Assembly: GCA_019454125.1 (NCBI GenBank)
Contig: CP075365.1
Location: forward strand, 1,978,218 to 2,042,217
Reading direction: 5' to 3'
Origin: Fimbriimonadaceae bacterium
GTDB taxonomy: Bacteria; Armatimonadota; Fimbriimonadia; Fimbriimonadales; Fimbriimonadaceae
Length of the DNA stretch: 64,000 bases
In this document: piece after piece, positions 9,608-17,634 of the stretch
Layout: every line of letters begins with the position of its first letter
Position numbering within the stretch: position 1 is the first letter of the stretch
The notes under the pieces: model-generated
Databases searched by the model: none
Told to the model about the DNA's origin: nothing
Seen by the model: the letters and a program-made list of their open reading frames with translations, nothing else
Position numbers and translations under genes: made by a program

Positions 9608-10506
9608 TTGACCCTCCTCAGGGTGCGCATCTTCGCGCTCCGGCTTTTCGGGTTCGCGGCGACCTCGGCCGGAGACGGCGTGCGCGGCTTGCGGTCGAGC
9701 TCTTCAAACCCCTCTTCTTTGGCCAGGGCGCGGAAGGCGTGTTTTACGGCCCGGTCTTCGCCCGAGTGGTAGCTCAGGACGCACAGCACCCCGCCCTTCC
9801 GCAGGATGCGCGCCGTCTCTTCGATCGAGTCGCCGAGTTCGTCGAGCTCCTGGTTGACGTGGATGCGGACCGCCTGAAAAGTGCGCGTCGCCGGGTGCAG
9901 CCTCTTTTCGCGCCGCGCGGGCGGGATCGCCGCCAAGACGCAGTCGACTAAGTCCTGCGTGGTCTTGAGGGGGCGGCGCTCCAGGATGCGGAGCGCGATC
10001 TTCTTGGCCCAGCGCTCGTCGCCATGGGCAAAGATCACGTTCTCGATCTCCGAGGCGCTGGCGCGGTTGAGCCAGGCCGCGGCGGACTCTCCCCGCGAGC
10101 GGTCCATGCGCATGTCGAGCGGCCCTTCTTGCTGGAAGCTGATCCCGCGCGAAGGGTCTTCGATCTGGGCGTTGTTCAGCCCCAGGTCGAGCAGCACGGC
10201 GTCCGCCTGCGCCTTCCGGTGGTGCTCCAGGCAGGCCGCGGCCAGCACGGCCGGAAGCTCCCGGTAGTCCGCATGGGCGGTGAAAACTTGCACGTCCGGC
10301 ACTTCGGCCAGACGCGCGCGGGCCCTTTCCAACATTTCCTTGTCCCAGTCCATAGCCACGATCAGTCCTCCCGGCGCGATCCTTCGCGCCATTTCCAGTG
10401 CGTGCCCCGCGAGCCCGACGGTCCCGTCCACGACGGTCGCGCCCGGCGCCAGGGGCAAAACCTCTAAAACCTCTTCCATCATCACCGGCGTGTGGCCCGG
10501 CTTCAT
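9604..10506 (-). CDS. rsmH: 16S rRNA (cytosine(1402)-N4)-methyltransferase
   Basis: RsmH (MraW) methylates N4 of C1402 in the decoding centre of 16S rRNA using S-adenosylmethionine. The 300-residue protein begins GHTPVMMEEVL, has the SAM-binding DGTVGLAGHA and AMDWDKEML segments, DAVLLDLGLNNAQI, the GPLDMRMD motif, and HPATRTFQAVRIHVNQEL, all hallmarks of the family. The ATG at 10506 overlaps the mraZ stop (ATGA). Its location directly after mraZ at the head of the dcw operon is the standard arrangement. Confidence 0.96.
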   Translation of the reverse strand: MKPGHTPVMMEEVLEVLPLAPGATVVDGTVGLAGHALEMARRIAPGGLIVAMDWDKEMLERARARLAEVPDVQVFTAHADYRELPAVLAAACLEHHRKAQADAVLLDLGLNNAQIEDPSRGISFQQEGPLDMRMDRSRGESAAAWLNRASASEIENVIFAHGDERWAKKIALRILERRPLKTTQDLVDCVLAAIPPARREKRLHPATRTFQAVRIHVNQELDELGDSIEETARILRKGGVLCVLSYHSGEDRAVKHAFRALAKEEGFEELDRKPRTPSPAEVAANPKSRSAKMRTLRRVN

Positions 10507-10988
10507 ACGGAGCCTTCCAAGAGCCGGTAGGCGTGCCCCCAGATCTCCCTTCGCTCCGCGCCGTAATTGAGCGGGTCGGCCTCGCATTTGGCCAACTCCT
10601 CCTTGGCCCAGATCTCGAGCCGGTCGTCGCAACCGACAGCCACCACACGGCTCTGCAGGTTCGCGAACTCGCGCATTTGCTTGGGGATCAGGATCCGCCC
10701 CTGTGGGTCGAACCGCATCTCGGTCTCCGCGCTGCCCACCAGCATGCGGTTCAGCAGCTTTCGGCCCGCGTTGTGCACCGGGGCCCCGCGGATCGCCTTG
10801 ACCTCCTCCGCCCAGGTCTCCACCGGGTAGGCGACGAGGCAGCCCATCTCGCTCTGGGCGAGCACGAAGTAGGTGCCCAGGCGGTCGCGGAACTTTTGGC
10901 GGAGCATGACGCGGCCCTTCTCGTCGATCGCGGCTTCGTCGCGACCGGCGAGCTGGCTCATAAAGATTTGCGCTGCGTCCGCCGTCAT
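10503..10988 (-). CDS. mraZ: Transcriptional regulator MraZ
   Basis: MraZ is an AbrB-fold DNA-binding protein that in studied bacteria represses its own dcw operon by binding short direct repeats upstream. Two AbrB-like half-domains are visible: AAIDEKGRVMLRQKFRDRLG with CLVAYPVETW, and EMRFDPQGRILIPKQMREFA with DRLEIWAKEE. From the ATG at 10988 the product is 161 residues. An ATG at 10961 giving 152 residues starting MSQLAG also fits, and no strong Shine-Dalgarno sequence decides between them. It is the first gene of the operon, with repeat clusters upstream. Confidence 0.9.
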   Translation of the reverse strand: MTADAAQIFMSQLAGRDEAAIDEKGRVMLRQKFRDRLGTYFVLAQSEMGCLVAYPVETWAEEVKAIRGAPVHNAGRKLLNRMLVGSAETEMRFDPQGRILIPKQMREFANLQSRVVAVGCDDRLEIWAKEELAKCEADPLNYGAERREIWGHAYRLLEGSV

Positions 10989-11123
10989 GGTGTGCCCGTT
11001 CGGCAAAGGGTTTGAAAGAACGGGCCGGCGTCCATCCGTGGCCACCGGCCCTAGCGTTCGCAGGGAGACCCTTGCCTTCTCGCCTCGCCGCCTTCCCTGG
11101 CAGCTCAGCTATTCGTATTGTGC

Positions 11124-11152
11124 ACCACTCAGTTACTACTTTTTACCACCAC
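11124..11152 (-). promoter_or_regulatory. Candidate MraZ operator: GTGGT-type direct repeats
   Basis: On the mraZ coding strand there are GTGGT at 11152-11148 and 11149-11145, GTAGT at 11139-11135 and GTGGT at 11128-11124. Units are spaced 10-11 bp, one DNA turn, which is the layout described for MraZ-binding repeats (TGGGN with about 5-nt spacers). The third base of the core differs (GTGGT rather than GTGGG). The position, about 140-160 bp before mraZ and downstream of a possible -10, fits autorepression. Binding is inferred. Confidence 0.45.
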
Positions 11153-11190
11153 TAACTTTTTCAGGCTGAAAAATGCCACTTTGCACAAGA

Positions 11191-11196
11191 GTTATA
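11191..11196 (-). promoter_or_regulatory. Possible -10 element of the dcw operon
   Basis: TATAAC on the minus strand lies in the only AT-rich stretch between the small terminator and mraZ. No convincing -35 is seen at 16-18 bp. Transcription from here would give a leader of roughly 190 nt that contains the nearer GTGGT repeat cluster. Weak, assigned by position and composition. Confidence 0.3.
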
Positions 11197-11268
11197 GGCT
11201 TTTACGACGTTTAACTCTTTCTATGTCTACTATTCTTGTCGCGCCAGCATAGGTTCAAACGAGACGCT

Positions 11269-11306
11269 GTGGGACCTTTGGTAACGTCATGGTGGTAACA
11301 AGTGGG
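11269..11306 (+). promoter_or_regulatory. Second G-rich direct-repeat cluster, possible distal MraZ site
   Basis: On the plus strand: GTGGG at 11269-11273, TTGGT at 11278-11282, ATGGT/GTGGT at 11289-11296 and GTGGG at 11302-11306, spaced 9-11 bp. The two outer units match the GTGGG core known for MraZ exactly. They are on the opposite strand to the mraZ-proximal cluster and about 120-150 bp from it, so a looped or bidirectional arrangement is conceivable. Function is inferred from spacing and core only. Confidence 0.4.
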
Positions 11307-11324
11307 TGACGAGCCTGGCCAGGC

Positions 11325-11354
11325 AAAAAGAGGCCGGCCCCCGAAGGGGCCGGC
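11325..11354 (-). terminator. Strong intrinsic terminator with UUCG loop (minus strand)
   Basis: A perfect 9-bp GC stem (11333-11341 with 11346-11354) encloses the tetraloop TTCG closed by C-G when read on the minus strand, followed by CTCTTTTT. This is a textbook rho-independent terminator. No long gene ends here: the transcript it terminates must come from the small ORF at 11394-11501 or from an untranslated RNA. It also insulates the dcw promoter region from upstream readthrough. Confidence 0.85.
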
Positions 11355-11393
11355 TGAGGGTGAGCACGCAAGTATAGGGAAAAACTAGGCTCG

Positions 11394-11501
11394 CTAGGCG
11401 TCCGCTTCGAAGTCCCTCTGGCGGAGGGCGTCCTTCGTGAGGTTCCAAGCGCCGACTACGGCGGCAAGGGCGACGGATGCGGCGGCGAGCGAGATAAACA
11501 T
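11394..11501 (-). CDS. Small single-span membrane protein, 35 residues (unrecognised)
   Basis: This short ORF encodes MFISLAAASVALAAVVGAWN followed by a charged tail LTKDALRQRDFEADA. That is one membrane helix plus a soluble acidic/basic end, a common layout for genuine bacterial microproteins. A GTG at 11522 would add seven residues. A GGGAGAG stretch lies 9-20 nt upstream of the ATG. The main support is that it is followed, 40 nt after its stop, by a strong intrinsic terminator on the same strand with no other gene to terminate. I do not recognise the family, and a noncoding RNA at this place is the alternative. Confidence 0.5.
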   Translation of the reverse strand: MFISLAAASVALAAVVGAWNLTKDALRQRDFEADA

Positions 11502-11700
11502 GAGCTTTGGGATCTCTCCCACACCACTCGTTCCGTCTCCCGCGCCCGATCTGAGACGCCAAAGCCCGACTTGTTGCCAGACTCTTGCTCAGGTCAGGCA
11601 GGCTTGCTTACCGCACCTCTACGGCCCGTGAGAGGACGGGCCGGAGTTCTTGCATAAACCAGGCCAGGGAACATGGAGCCGGTAGGATAACGGGAATCTT

Positions 11701-14277
11701 ATGCTGAGCCTTGTCCTTACCCTGGCGCTCCGCTCTCAAGAGCAGACGGCCGTCCTCACGTTTGGCGACCTGCAATATGAGGGCCGGGTCACTCCCAGCG
11801 GCTGGCAGGAACGGTACACGCGCATCGACCGTAGCCCGCCGGAGAGCCGCCCCGCCCTCCTTTCGGCTTCGCCCGAGACGGGCAACGCCCTCGCTGGGCG
11901 CGCGAAGATCATCGAGCTCGACGTAGAGGCCCGCCGCCTGAAGCTCCAGGTCGACGGGGAAGCGGGCGCCTTCCAGAGGACGGTCGAGTTGCAGGGCCCG
12001 GACCGTGTTGCGGTCGTGGACTATCTCAACCCCGGCGATAAAGCGCCCGGCCGCGCCGAGAGCCGCTACGAGGCCACGGGCGAGGCGAGGGCGCAAGGGG
12101 GCCGCGACTTGGAAGTTGCGGTGCCCGGGGCGGGTCTCGACACGGCCAGCGGCAGCGTCTGCCTCTATTCCGACTGGCGCGATATGGAAGCCGCCCGGCC
12201 CGGCCCTTACTTCTGGCGCGCCCAGGCGAACCAGCTCTCGGCGGGGATCGAGACCTTGCGGCCCGGCCCGGTGGAGTACCGGTATTCGATCCTCTTCAGC
12301 ACTGAGGGAGCGGTCAAGGCGCTGACCGACGCCGCCTACCAGGACATGGATCCCTTGGCCGTCGAGAGGGCCATGCCACAGACGATCCCCTTCCGCTATT
12401 ACACGCGGTACGCGTTCGGGTTCGGCGCCGGCGAGGAAGAGTCCGAAGTCGAGACGGGAGAGGAGGAAGAAGGCGAGGAGCAAGGTGGCTGGCGGTTCTG
12501 GGAGACGGAGACCAACGCTGGCGACGTCGAGGTCGGCCATCCCGGGAGCGCGGAAGAGGTGGAGTTCGGCCCCACGCGGAACGCGCTTGCGGCCGCCTTC
12601 GGCATGCGCTCATGGGGCCTGGCCCTGCGTCAGACGACGTTCGTGAAGCAAGCCGACTCCGTGCTGGCGCTCTTGGTCTCCGGCCCCAAGCCGACCGCCT
12701 CCCCCTGGAACGGGAGGCTCGACATCGACGACTGGGACTGGGTGCCGGGCGACCCTGGTTCCCTTCCGACCACAGCCACGTGGGTCTTGACCTGGGTTGA
12801 CCAGCCGGGCGAGATGGAGCATCGTGAACAGGCGCTCGATTGGCTCGGGGAAGCCACGAAGGCAGCGCTCGCCGTCGCAGAGACGGACGGGTTCGACTCC
12901 TCTTGGGCGGAGTTCGTGGTGCGGGCGTCCGCCTCGAACTCTGTCCCGAACATGACCCGGGCGGAGCTTGCCGCCTTGAGGCCGAAGGCCGAAGCCGTTC
13001 TCTCCCGCGGCTTGGCACAGCCTTCGCTAGCCGACCTCCGGCTCGCCGACGCGCTCTCCGTCGAGGCTAGCGGACGGGACGTGGCCCGGACCGCTGCCCG
13101 CTCCTTCCTCTTGCGCCAAGCGTTGTGGCAGGCGCCGAGCATGCCTTCCTCCTCGATCGGCCTGGTCGTTTCGAGCGAGGGGGGCCGCTATCTTGCCGCG
13201 GAGCAAGCCGCGGGCCTGAGTCTTCTCCGGATCGGGCTCCGCACCGGCGACCAGGCGATCGCGCAGCGGGGAGCGCTCGCCCTGCGGGCTGGGTTCCGGT
13301 TCCTGGCGGTCGGGACGGGCCGCTTGAACGGCCTCACGTTCCCCGAGGACGTGCCGGACGGGACCGCCGCAATCGGCGCCCAGAACGGCCTCTTGCTCAC
13401 GTCTTTCGGCTTTGAAGACGCAGGCGCGCTCCTGGCCGCGGTCTCGCTCGCGAACCAAGAGTTCGGAGGACTGGTCATCCATCCCGATGGGTGGGCGGTC
13501 GGCTTGGACGGCGTGCAAAGCAACCCCGCGACCCCACCGGTCAGCACTCTCGGCGCGAACCCGATCTCCTACGGCGAGCGGCACGTGGTGGAGGTCAAGC
13601 GGTTCGGCGAGGCGGGGAGCGACTCCCAGCGGGCCGAGATTGTCTTCGGCATCTCCCGGGTCGAGATCGAGGTTCGCGACGGCCGTGTCTGGCTCGTGAT
13701 GGCGCCCAGCCGCTCCGTCTCGACGAGCGAGGGCGAGATCAAGGCCTCCTTTGACGTGGCGGGCAAGCAGCTGCAGGCCTCGCTTGGACTGACCGGGCTC
13801 GAGGTGGAAGTCTCGCCCGCGGAACTCATGAAAGGGCCGGTCACGGCAAAGGCCACGTTCGGCGGAGAGGCCTTCGCCCTGCCGGAGCAAGACGTCTTCG
13901 CTTCCCCGCCCTTGAACCCGGCCGCGAGCGGACGGAGGGGCTGGCGACCATTCGGAGGGCTCGTGGCAAGCGGCGCCGCCTTCGCGCGTCCGAACTGGAT
14001 CCAGACCGAGCCCGGGCTGACCGGCTCCTTGCGCTGCCCCGATTTCACCGCCACCGCCGGCCAGATCGTGTTCCAATGGGAGGGGGGCGAGAACACCCTC
14101 GCCGAGCTCATCGACGCCCGGACCGAGCGAACGCTCGCCCAAGCCGAGGGCCGGACGAAGCGGGTCGTGTGGGACTTGACGCCGTTCGTCGGGGAGAAAC
14201 TCTATGTCCGGCTCGTGGACAGGAGCCGGGCCCAAAGCGCGGCCATGGGCTGGCCGCGCTTCGAGCCGAAACGCTAG
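11701..14277 (+). CDS. Large secreted protein of unknown function
   Basis: An 858-residue protein with a short N-terminal hydrophobic stretch ([13 protein letters not shown]) that could act as a signal peptide, so it is probably exported. I recognise no catalytic motif. There is a strongly acidic insert near residues 245-265 ([19 protein letters not shown]), a Trp/Asp-rich segment near 340-370 and a helical Ala-rich middle. The C-terminal 130 residues look like a beta-sandwich (carbohydrate-binding style). A TAGGAT hexamer ends 12 nt before the ATG, suggesting a very short leader. It shares its stop codon region (CTAG, 14274-14277) with convergent mscL. Confidence 0.75.
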   Translation: MLSLVLTLALRSQEQTAVLTFGDLQYEGRVTPSGWQERYTRIDRSPPESRPALLSASPETGNALAGRAKIIELDVEARRLKLQVDGEAGAFQRTVELQGPDRVAVVDYLNPGDKAPGRAESRYEATGEARAQGGRDLEVAVPGAGLDTASGSVCLYSDWRDMEAARPGPYFWRAQANQLSAGIETLRPGPVEYRYSILFSTEGAVKALTDAAYQDMDPLAVERAMPQTIPFRYYTRYAFGFGAGEEESEVETGEEEEGEEQGGWRFWETETNAGDVEVGHPGSAEEVEFGPTRNALAAAFGMRSWGLALRQTTFVKQADSVLALLVSGPKPTASPWNGRLDIDDWDWVPGDPGSLPTTATWVLTWVDQPGEMEHREQALDWLGEATKAALAVAETDGFDSSWAEFVVRASASNSVPNMTRAELAALRPKAEAVLSRGLAQPSLADLRLADALSVEASGRDVARTAARSFLLRQALWQAPSMPSSSIGLVVSSEGGRYLAAEQAAGLSLLRIGLRTGDQAIAQRGALALRAGFRFLAVGTGRLNGLTFPEDVPDGTAAIGAQNGLLLTSFGFEDAGALLAAVSLANQEFGGLVIHPDGWAVGLDGVQSNPATPPVSTLGANPISYGERHVVEVKRFGEAGSDSQRAEIVFGISRVEIEVRDGRVWLVMAPSRSVSTSEGEIKASFDVAGKQLQASLGLTGLEVEVSPAELMKGPVTAKATFGGEAFALPEQDVFASPPLNPAASGRRGWRPFGGLVASGAAFARPNWIQTEPGLTGSLRCPDFTATAGQIVFQWEGGENTLAELIDARTERTLAQAEGRTKRVVWDLTPFVGEKLYVRLVDRSRAQSAAMGWPRFEPKR

Positions 14278-14702
14278 GCCCCGCGGGCTTTGAGCAGGTC
14301 GCGGATCTCCTCAAGGAGCGCGACGTCTGCAGGCGGGGGAGCCTCTGGCTCTTCCGCCTTGGGCCCGCGCAGGCTGTTCACGCCCTTCACGATGAAGAAG
14401 ACGACCAGGGCCAGGATCAGGAACTGGATCGTGGCCGTTATGAAACTTCCGTAGGCGAGAACGTTCGCCCCCGCGTCACGGGCGGCCTGCAGGCTCGCAT
14501 AAGGCCCCGCTGGACTGCCCTCCTTCAGGACCGCGAACTGGCGGCTGAAGTCGGCCCCGCCCGTGACCAGGCCGACGGGCGGCATGATCAGGTCCGTGAT
14601 AACGGAGTCCACGATCTTTTGGAACGCGGCACCGATGATGACGCCGACGGCGAGATCCATCGCGTTTCCCTTGGCAATAAAGTCCTTAAATTCTTTCCAC
14701 AT
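14274..14702 (-). CDS. mscL: Large-conductance mechanosensitive channel
   Basis: MscL opens under membrane tension to release solutes during hypo-osmotic shock. The 142-residue product has the N-terminal amphipathic helix and first span [20 protein letters not shown], the periplasmic loop, and the second span [16 protein letters not shown], followed by a cytoplasmic helix [11 protein letters not shown]-like tail that forms the C-terminal bundle. The ATG giving MWKEFKDF is chosen because this is the usual MscL N-terminus; a longer frame exists upstream. It is tail-to-tail with the secreted protein at 11701 and shares CTAG with it. Confidence 0.95.
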   Translation of the reverse strand: MWKEFKDFIAKGNAMDLAVGVIIGAAFQKIVDSVITDLIMPPVGLVTGGADFSRQFAVLKEGSPAGPYASLQAARDAGANVLAYGSFITATIQFLILALVVFFIVKGVNSLRGPKAEEPEAPPPADVALLEEIRDLLKARGA

Positions 14703-14764
14703 CCTGGTGCCCGCATTCTTGCACGCCACCCGTCCGATGGATCCAGAAGCTCTGTAGGTTCGTC

Positions 14765-14770
14765 TAAAAT
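14765..14770 (+). promoter_or_regulatory. -10 element TAAAAT immediately upstream of the start codon
   Basis: TAAAAT is followed by 6 nt (AAGGAC) and then the ATG at 14777. A transcript starting 6-7 nt after the -10 would begin at the start codon, so this gene is predicted to be leaderless. The AAGGA is too close to the ATG to work as a ribosome-binding site. Confidence 0.55.
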
Positions 14771-14776
14771 AAGGAC

Positions 14777-15355
14777 ATGCTCACTTCGCTGCTCTTTGCG
14801 GTCGCGGCGCTCGCTCCGGCGGGCGACACGCTTTACTGCCCGATCATGATGGAGGCCGCCCCCGCTATGGCCAAGGCAAAGGCGGTCGAGTATGCGGGTC
14901 TTTACGTCGCCTTCTGCTGCGGCGGTTGCGACGCCACCTTCAGCAAGGATCCGGAAGCCCATCTGAAGAAGGCCGAAAGTTCGGACAAGCCCGTCGCCAT
15001 GGGCTGGTTCGACCCGATCACCGGCCAGCGGATCGACGGTGAGAAGGCCAAGGGCCAGACCGTTTACAAGGGCGTCCGCTACTACTTCGCAACGGACGAG
15101 GGCTTGAAGAAGTTCAAGGCGTCGCCCGCGACCTATGCGGCGCGCCCCGCCAAGCAGAGCCTGAACTGTCCGAAGTCAGGCGAGCTGATCGCTTCCTACA
15201 GCGAGGCGGCCGGATACCGCGACTATAAAGGCGTGCGCTACTACATCTGCTGCGCGAGCTGCTTCAAGTCGCTTGAGAAATCGATGGGCGAAGCCGTCGC
15301 AAAGAACCCTGGCCAACCCGCCGCGCCCAAGGCGATGGCCTACAAACCGCACTAA
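14777..15355 (+). CDS. Secreted protein with three YHS/TRASH-like metal-binding repeats
   Basis: A 192-residue protein with an N-terminal signal-like stretch ([13 protein letters not shown]) and three tandem YHS-like units. Unit 1 has YCPIMME and [10 protein letters not shown], unit 2 has WFDPITGQ and [12 protein letters not shown], unit 3 has NCPKSGE and [11 protein letters not shown]. Units 1 and 3 keep the cysteine ligands expected to bind a metal such as copper or zinc. Unit 2 has lost all of them but keeps the fold pattern VYKGVRYYF. Role is inferred as periplasmic metal binding or sensing. The stop codon is shared with convergent rfbD (CTAA at 15352-15355). Confidence 0.8.
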   Translation: MLTSLLFAVAALAPAGDTLYCPIMMEAAPAMAKAKAVEYAGLYVAFCCGGCDATFSKDPEAHLKKAESSDKPVAMGWFDPITGQRIDGEKAKGQTVYKGVRYYFATDEGLKKFKASPATYAARPAKQSLNCPKSGELIASYSEAAGYRDYKGVRYYICCASCFKSLEKSMGEAVAKNPGQPAAPKAMAYKPH

Positions 15356-16323
15356 GCAAGGTCGCCGGGACGGGGTGCTTCGGCCCCCTGCTTGCGAACC
15401 CCGACGAAGTGCTGGAGAGCCTCGGAGATCGGCCGCATCGGCCCGATCCCGAGGCTCTCGAGCTTCTGGCACGCGAGCGCGGAGTTACGGGGCCGCCGGG
15501 CCGGGCGCGGCATCTCGGCCGTGGTGACTGCCTCGACCTCGACGGCCCTGCCCTCACCCGCCGCCTCATACGCTTCCAGGGTGAGGCGGGCGAAGTGGTG
15601 CCACGACATCACGTCTGGCCCCGCCGCGTGGACGACGCCTCCCTCCAGGTCGCGGGCGACGATCTCGGCAAAGATCGCTGAAAGGTCGGGCGCGTAAGTC
15701 GGCGTGCCGGTCTGGTCGTCCACCACCCGGAGAGGCCCGCCCGCCTGCCAAAGCTCGATCATCTTTGCCGGAAAGCTCGGTCCCCCTTGCCCAAAAAGCC
15801 AAGCGGTCCTCGCGACCACGCAACCGGGCAGCGCCTCCAGGCAGTTCTGCTCGCCCTCCCGTTTCGACTTGCCGTAGACCTGAAGGGGGTTTGGGGCGTC
15901 GTCCTCGGTGTAAGGGCTCCCCTTTTCGCCGTCGAAGACATAGTCGGTGGAGACGTGCAGCATCCGCCATCCCCGCTCCTTGGCGGCGAAGGCGAGCGCC
16001 CCCGGGGTGACCGCGTTCAACTGGAAGGCGGCCATCGTCTCCTGCTCGGCCTTGTCGACCGCCGTATAGCCCGTGCAATTCACGAGCCAGTCGTAATCGC
16101 CGTAGATGCCCTTCACGAGCGCCTCCAGGTGCGGCCGGTACAGGACGTCCAGGTCGATGTGGTTCGGCGAGGCGACCGTCCAACCCCGCGAGGCGAACTC
16201 CCGCACGACTTCTTGGCCGAGCATCCCGCTTCCGCCAAGCACCAGGACGCGCTTCGGCCCGGCCTTGGGCTCGGGCGTCGGTTCCGGCTCAAGGTTCAGG
16301 TCGAGGGTTTCCTGGTCGGCCAT
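15352..16323 (-). CDS. rfbD: dTDP-4-dehydrorhamnose reductase family protein
   Basis: This short-chain dehydrogenase-type enzyme reduces dTDP-4-keto-6-deoxy-mannose to dTDP-L-rhamnose, a precursor of cell-surface polysaccharide. The 323-residue product has the NAD(P)-binding motif VLGGSGMLGQEV preceded by an unusual Pro/Glu-rich N-terminal extension of about 25 residues, the NCTGYTAVDKAE segment, STDYVFDG, and the catalytic YGKSK. No rmlA, rmlB or rmlC neighbour is visible, so the substrate is inferred from the family. The ATG at 16323 is used; a GTG 18 nt upstream is an alternative. Confidence 0.85.
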   Translation of the reverse strand: MADQETLDLNLEPEPTPEPKAGPKRVLVLGGSGMLGQEVVREFASRGWTVASPNHIDLDVLYRPHLEALVKGIYGDYDWLVNCTGYTAVDKAEQETMAAFQLNAVTPGALAFAAKERGWRMLHVSTDYVFDGEKGSPYTEDDAPNPLQVYGKSKREGEQNCLEALPGCVVARTAWLFGQGGPSFPAKMIELWQAGGPLRVVDDQTGTPTYAPDLSAIFAEIVARDLEGGVVHAAGPDVMSWHHFARLTLEAYEAAGEGRAVEVEAVTTAEMPRPARRPRNSALACQKLESLGIGPMRPISEALQHFVGVRKQGAEAPRPGDLA

Positions 16324-16369
16324 CGAGGCCGATCTTGGCACAAGCGTAACGATGTACCCGCCAACGCGT

Positions 16370-16375
16370 TAGACT
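16370..16375 (+). promoter_or_regulatory. -10 element TAGACT with 7-nt gap to ATG
   Basis: TAGACT is followed by 7 nt and the ATG at 16383, consistent with a leaderless transcript. The same hexamer TAGACT precedes the starts at 27990 and 40779 at 9 nt, which is why I read it as a recurring -10 of this genome. Confidence 0.5.
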
Positions 16376-16382
16376 GTATGTA

Positions 16383-17594
16383 ATGAAGAAATCCGCAACG
16401 TGGCCAGTGCTGCTCGCGTGCGTGCTCTCCCTTTCCCTCGTAAGCGTTGCGCCCTCGCAGTCGGTGCTCGGCAAGAAGGGGGCGCCGCAGAACAACAATG
16501 GCGCGCCTCAGAAGGCTCCCCAAAGCAAGCCGCAACAAGGCAAACCGGAGCGCACGAACCCCCAGCAGGGCAAGCCCGTGCGTGAGACTCCGCCGCCTCG
16601 AACGAACCCTCAGCAGGGCAAGCCGGAGCAAAACAACCCTCCGCGTGTGAGCCCGCAGCAGGGTAAGCCTGAGCCTCCCTCTCGACCGAGAACGAACCCG
16701 ATCGAGAAGCCGAGGCCGGGCCGTCAGGAGGAGGCCCCCCGGGCCAATAACGGCGGTCAGGACCGCGGAGAGGCGCCGGCCCTTGGCCGACCGGACCGGA
16801 ACACGGAACGGCCGTCGCTGGGCAAGCGCGAGGACAACAACAATATCCGCGCCTTTGACAACCGCATTGCGGAGAGGGGCCAGGTCAAACCGCTCGTCAT
16901 TTCAGACGTCCCCGTGATCAGCAACAACCGCTCGATCATCGTGGACGCGGACCGGGAAGACCGCGCCCGCGTGAACCGGGGCCGCAACTACGACAACCGG
17001 TACCGCCACAACTATTACCAGTATTCGGGTTCTTGGTGCAACGACGACTTCCGCTATCGGCACTATGGTTACTACTATGACCCCGTGCTCTACGTGCCGT
17101 CGCCGTTCTACTATTACAGCAACCTTCCCGGGTACGTCTCTTGCTCGCGCATCCAGTTCGGCGTCTTCAGCTGGACAAGCTGCACGACGCGCTATCCCTG
17201 GCGCAGCGACCGGTACCGCGACAATTACGATCGCGATCGTATCCTTGAGGCTTCCGCCGAGTCCATCGAGCACGCGTTCCAGCGCGGCAACGTCCGGTTC
17301 GTCGAAGACTTGATCCCGAATCGGGGAACCATCTTGGTCGACGTGGACGGCTCAGGCCGCTACCGCATCGACGGGGACGAGTTCTACACGATGTTCGTCG
17401 ACCTCGTCGAGGGGACGCGCACCATCGACTACAACGTGACCGACGTCTACCGCGACCGCGACGAAGCGACCATCGTGGCCCGCCACACCTTCTACACGGG
17501 TTGGGGCGAGCGCCAATCGATGCGGCACACCTTCGGCCTGCAGCGCGATCGCGGCGGCTACGCGATCTCCTACTTCAAGTCGAGCCGCTACTAA
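16383..17594 (+). CDS. Secreted protein with PQQGKP repeats and NTF2-like C-terminus
   Basis: A 403-residue exported protein of unknown role. Residues 1-27 form a clear signal peptide. Residues about 30-145 are low-complexity, Pro/Gln/Lys/Asn-rich, with four imperfect copies of PQQGKP. A Tyr/Arg-rich central part (YYQYSGSW, YGYYYDP, PFYYYSNLPG) contains four cysteines, possibly two disulfides. The last 110 residues, from EASAESIEHAFQRGNVRF to the end, resemble a SnoaL/NTF2-like cone fold. The disordered basic region may contact the cell wall or a polyanion. No close family is recognised. Confidence 0.75.
   Translation: MKKSATWPVLLACVLSLSLVSVAPSQSVLGKKGAPQNNNGAPQKAPQSKPQQGKPERTNPQQGKPVRETPPPRTNPQQGKPEQNNPPRVSPQQGKPEPPSRPRTNPIEKPRPGRQEEAPRANNGGQDRGEAPALGRPDRNTERPSLGKREDNNNIRAFDNRIAERGQVKPLVISDVPVISNNRSIIVDADREDRARVNRGRNYDNRYRHNYYQYSGSWCNDDFRYRHYGYYYDPVLYVPSPFYYYSNLPGYVSCSRIQFGVFSWTSCTTRYPWRSDRYRDNYDRDRILEASAESIEHAFQRGNVRFVEDLIPNRGTILVDVDGSGRYRIDGDEFYTMFVDLVEGTRTIDYNVTDVYRDRDEATIVARHTFYTGWGERQSMRHTFGLQRDRGGYAISYFKSSRY
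16525..16680 (+). repeat. PQQGKP-coding tandem repeats
   Basis: Four imperfect 18-21 bp coding units translating as PQQGKP begin near 16531, 16561, 16606 and 16651. They are separated by 9-24 nt linkers that also encode Pro/Asn/Arg. Third-position differences between copies show the repeat is not recently duplicated. Confidence 0.75.
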
Positions 17595-17607
17595 GGCGGG
17601 AGACCGC

Positions 17608-17630
17608 GGGACGGGCGCCACGCCCGTCCC
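17608..17630. terminator. Intergenic hairpin between convergent genes
   Basis: A perfect 9-bp stem (GGGACGGGC / GCCCGTCCC) with a 5-nt loop sits between the stop of the secreted protein (17594) and the stop of the convergent gene (17635). There is no T-run on either side, so it may be a weak bidirectional terminator or an RNA 3'-end stabiliser. Confidence 0.45.
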
Positions 17631-17634
17631 TGAT

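Noticed and set aside
11287-11562. A 91-codon frame on the minus strand running through the terminator.
   Set aside because: It reads through the terminator hairpin and is Arg-rich without features; the 35-codon frame with a membrane helix is the better candidate.
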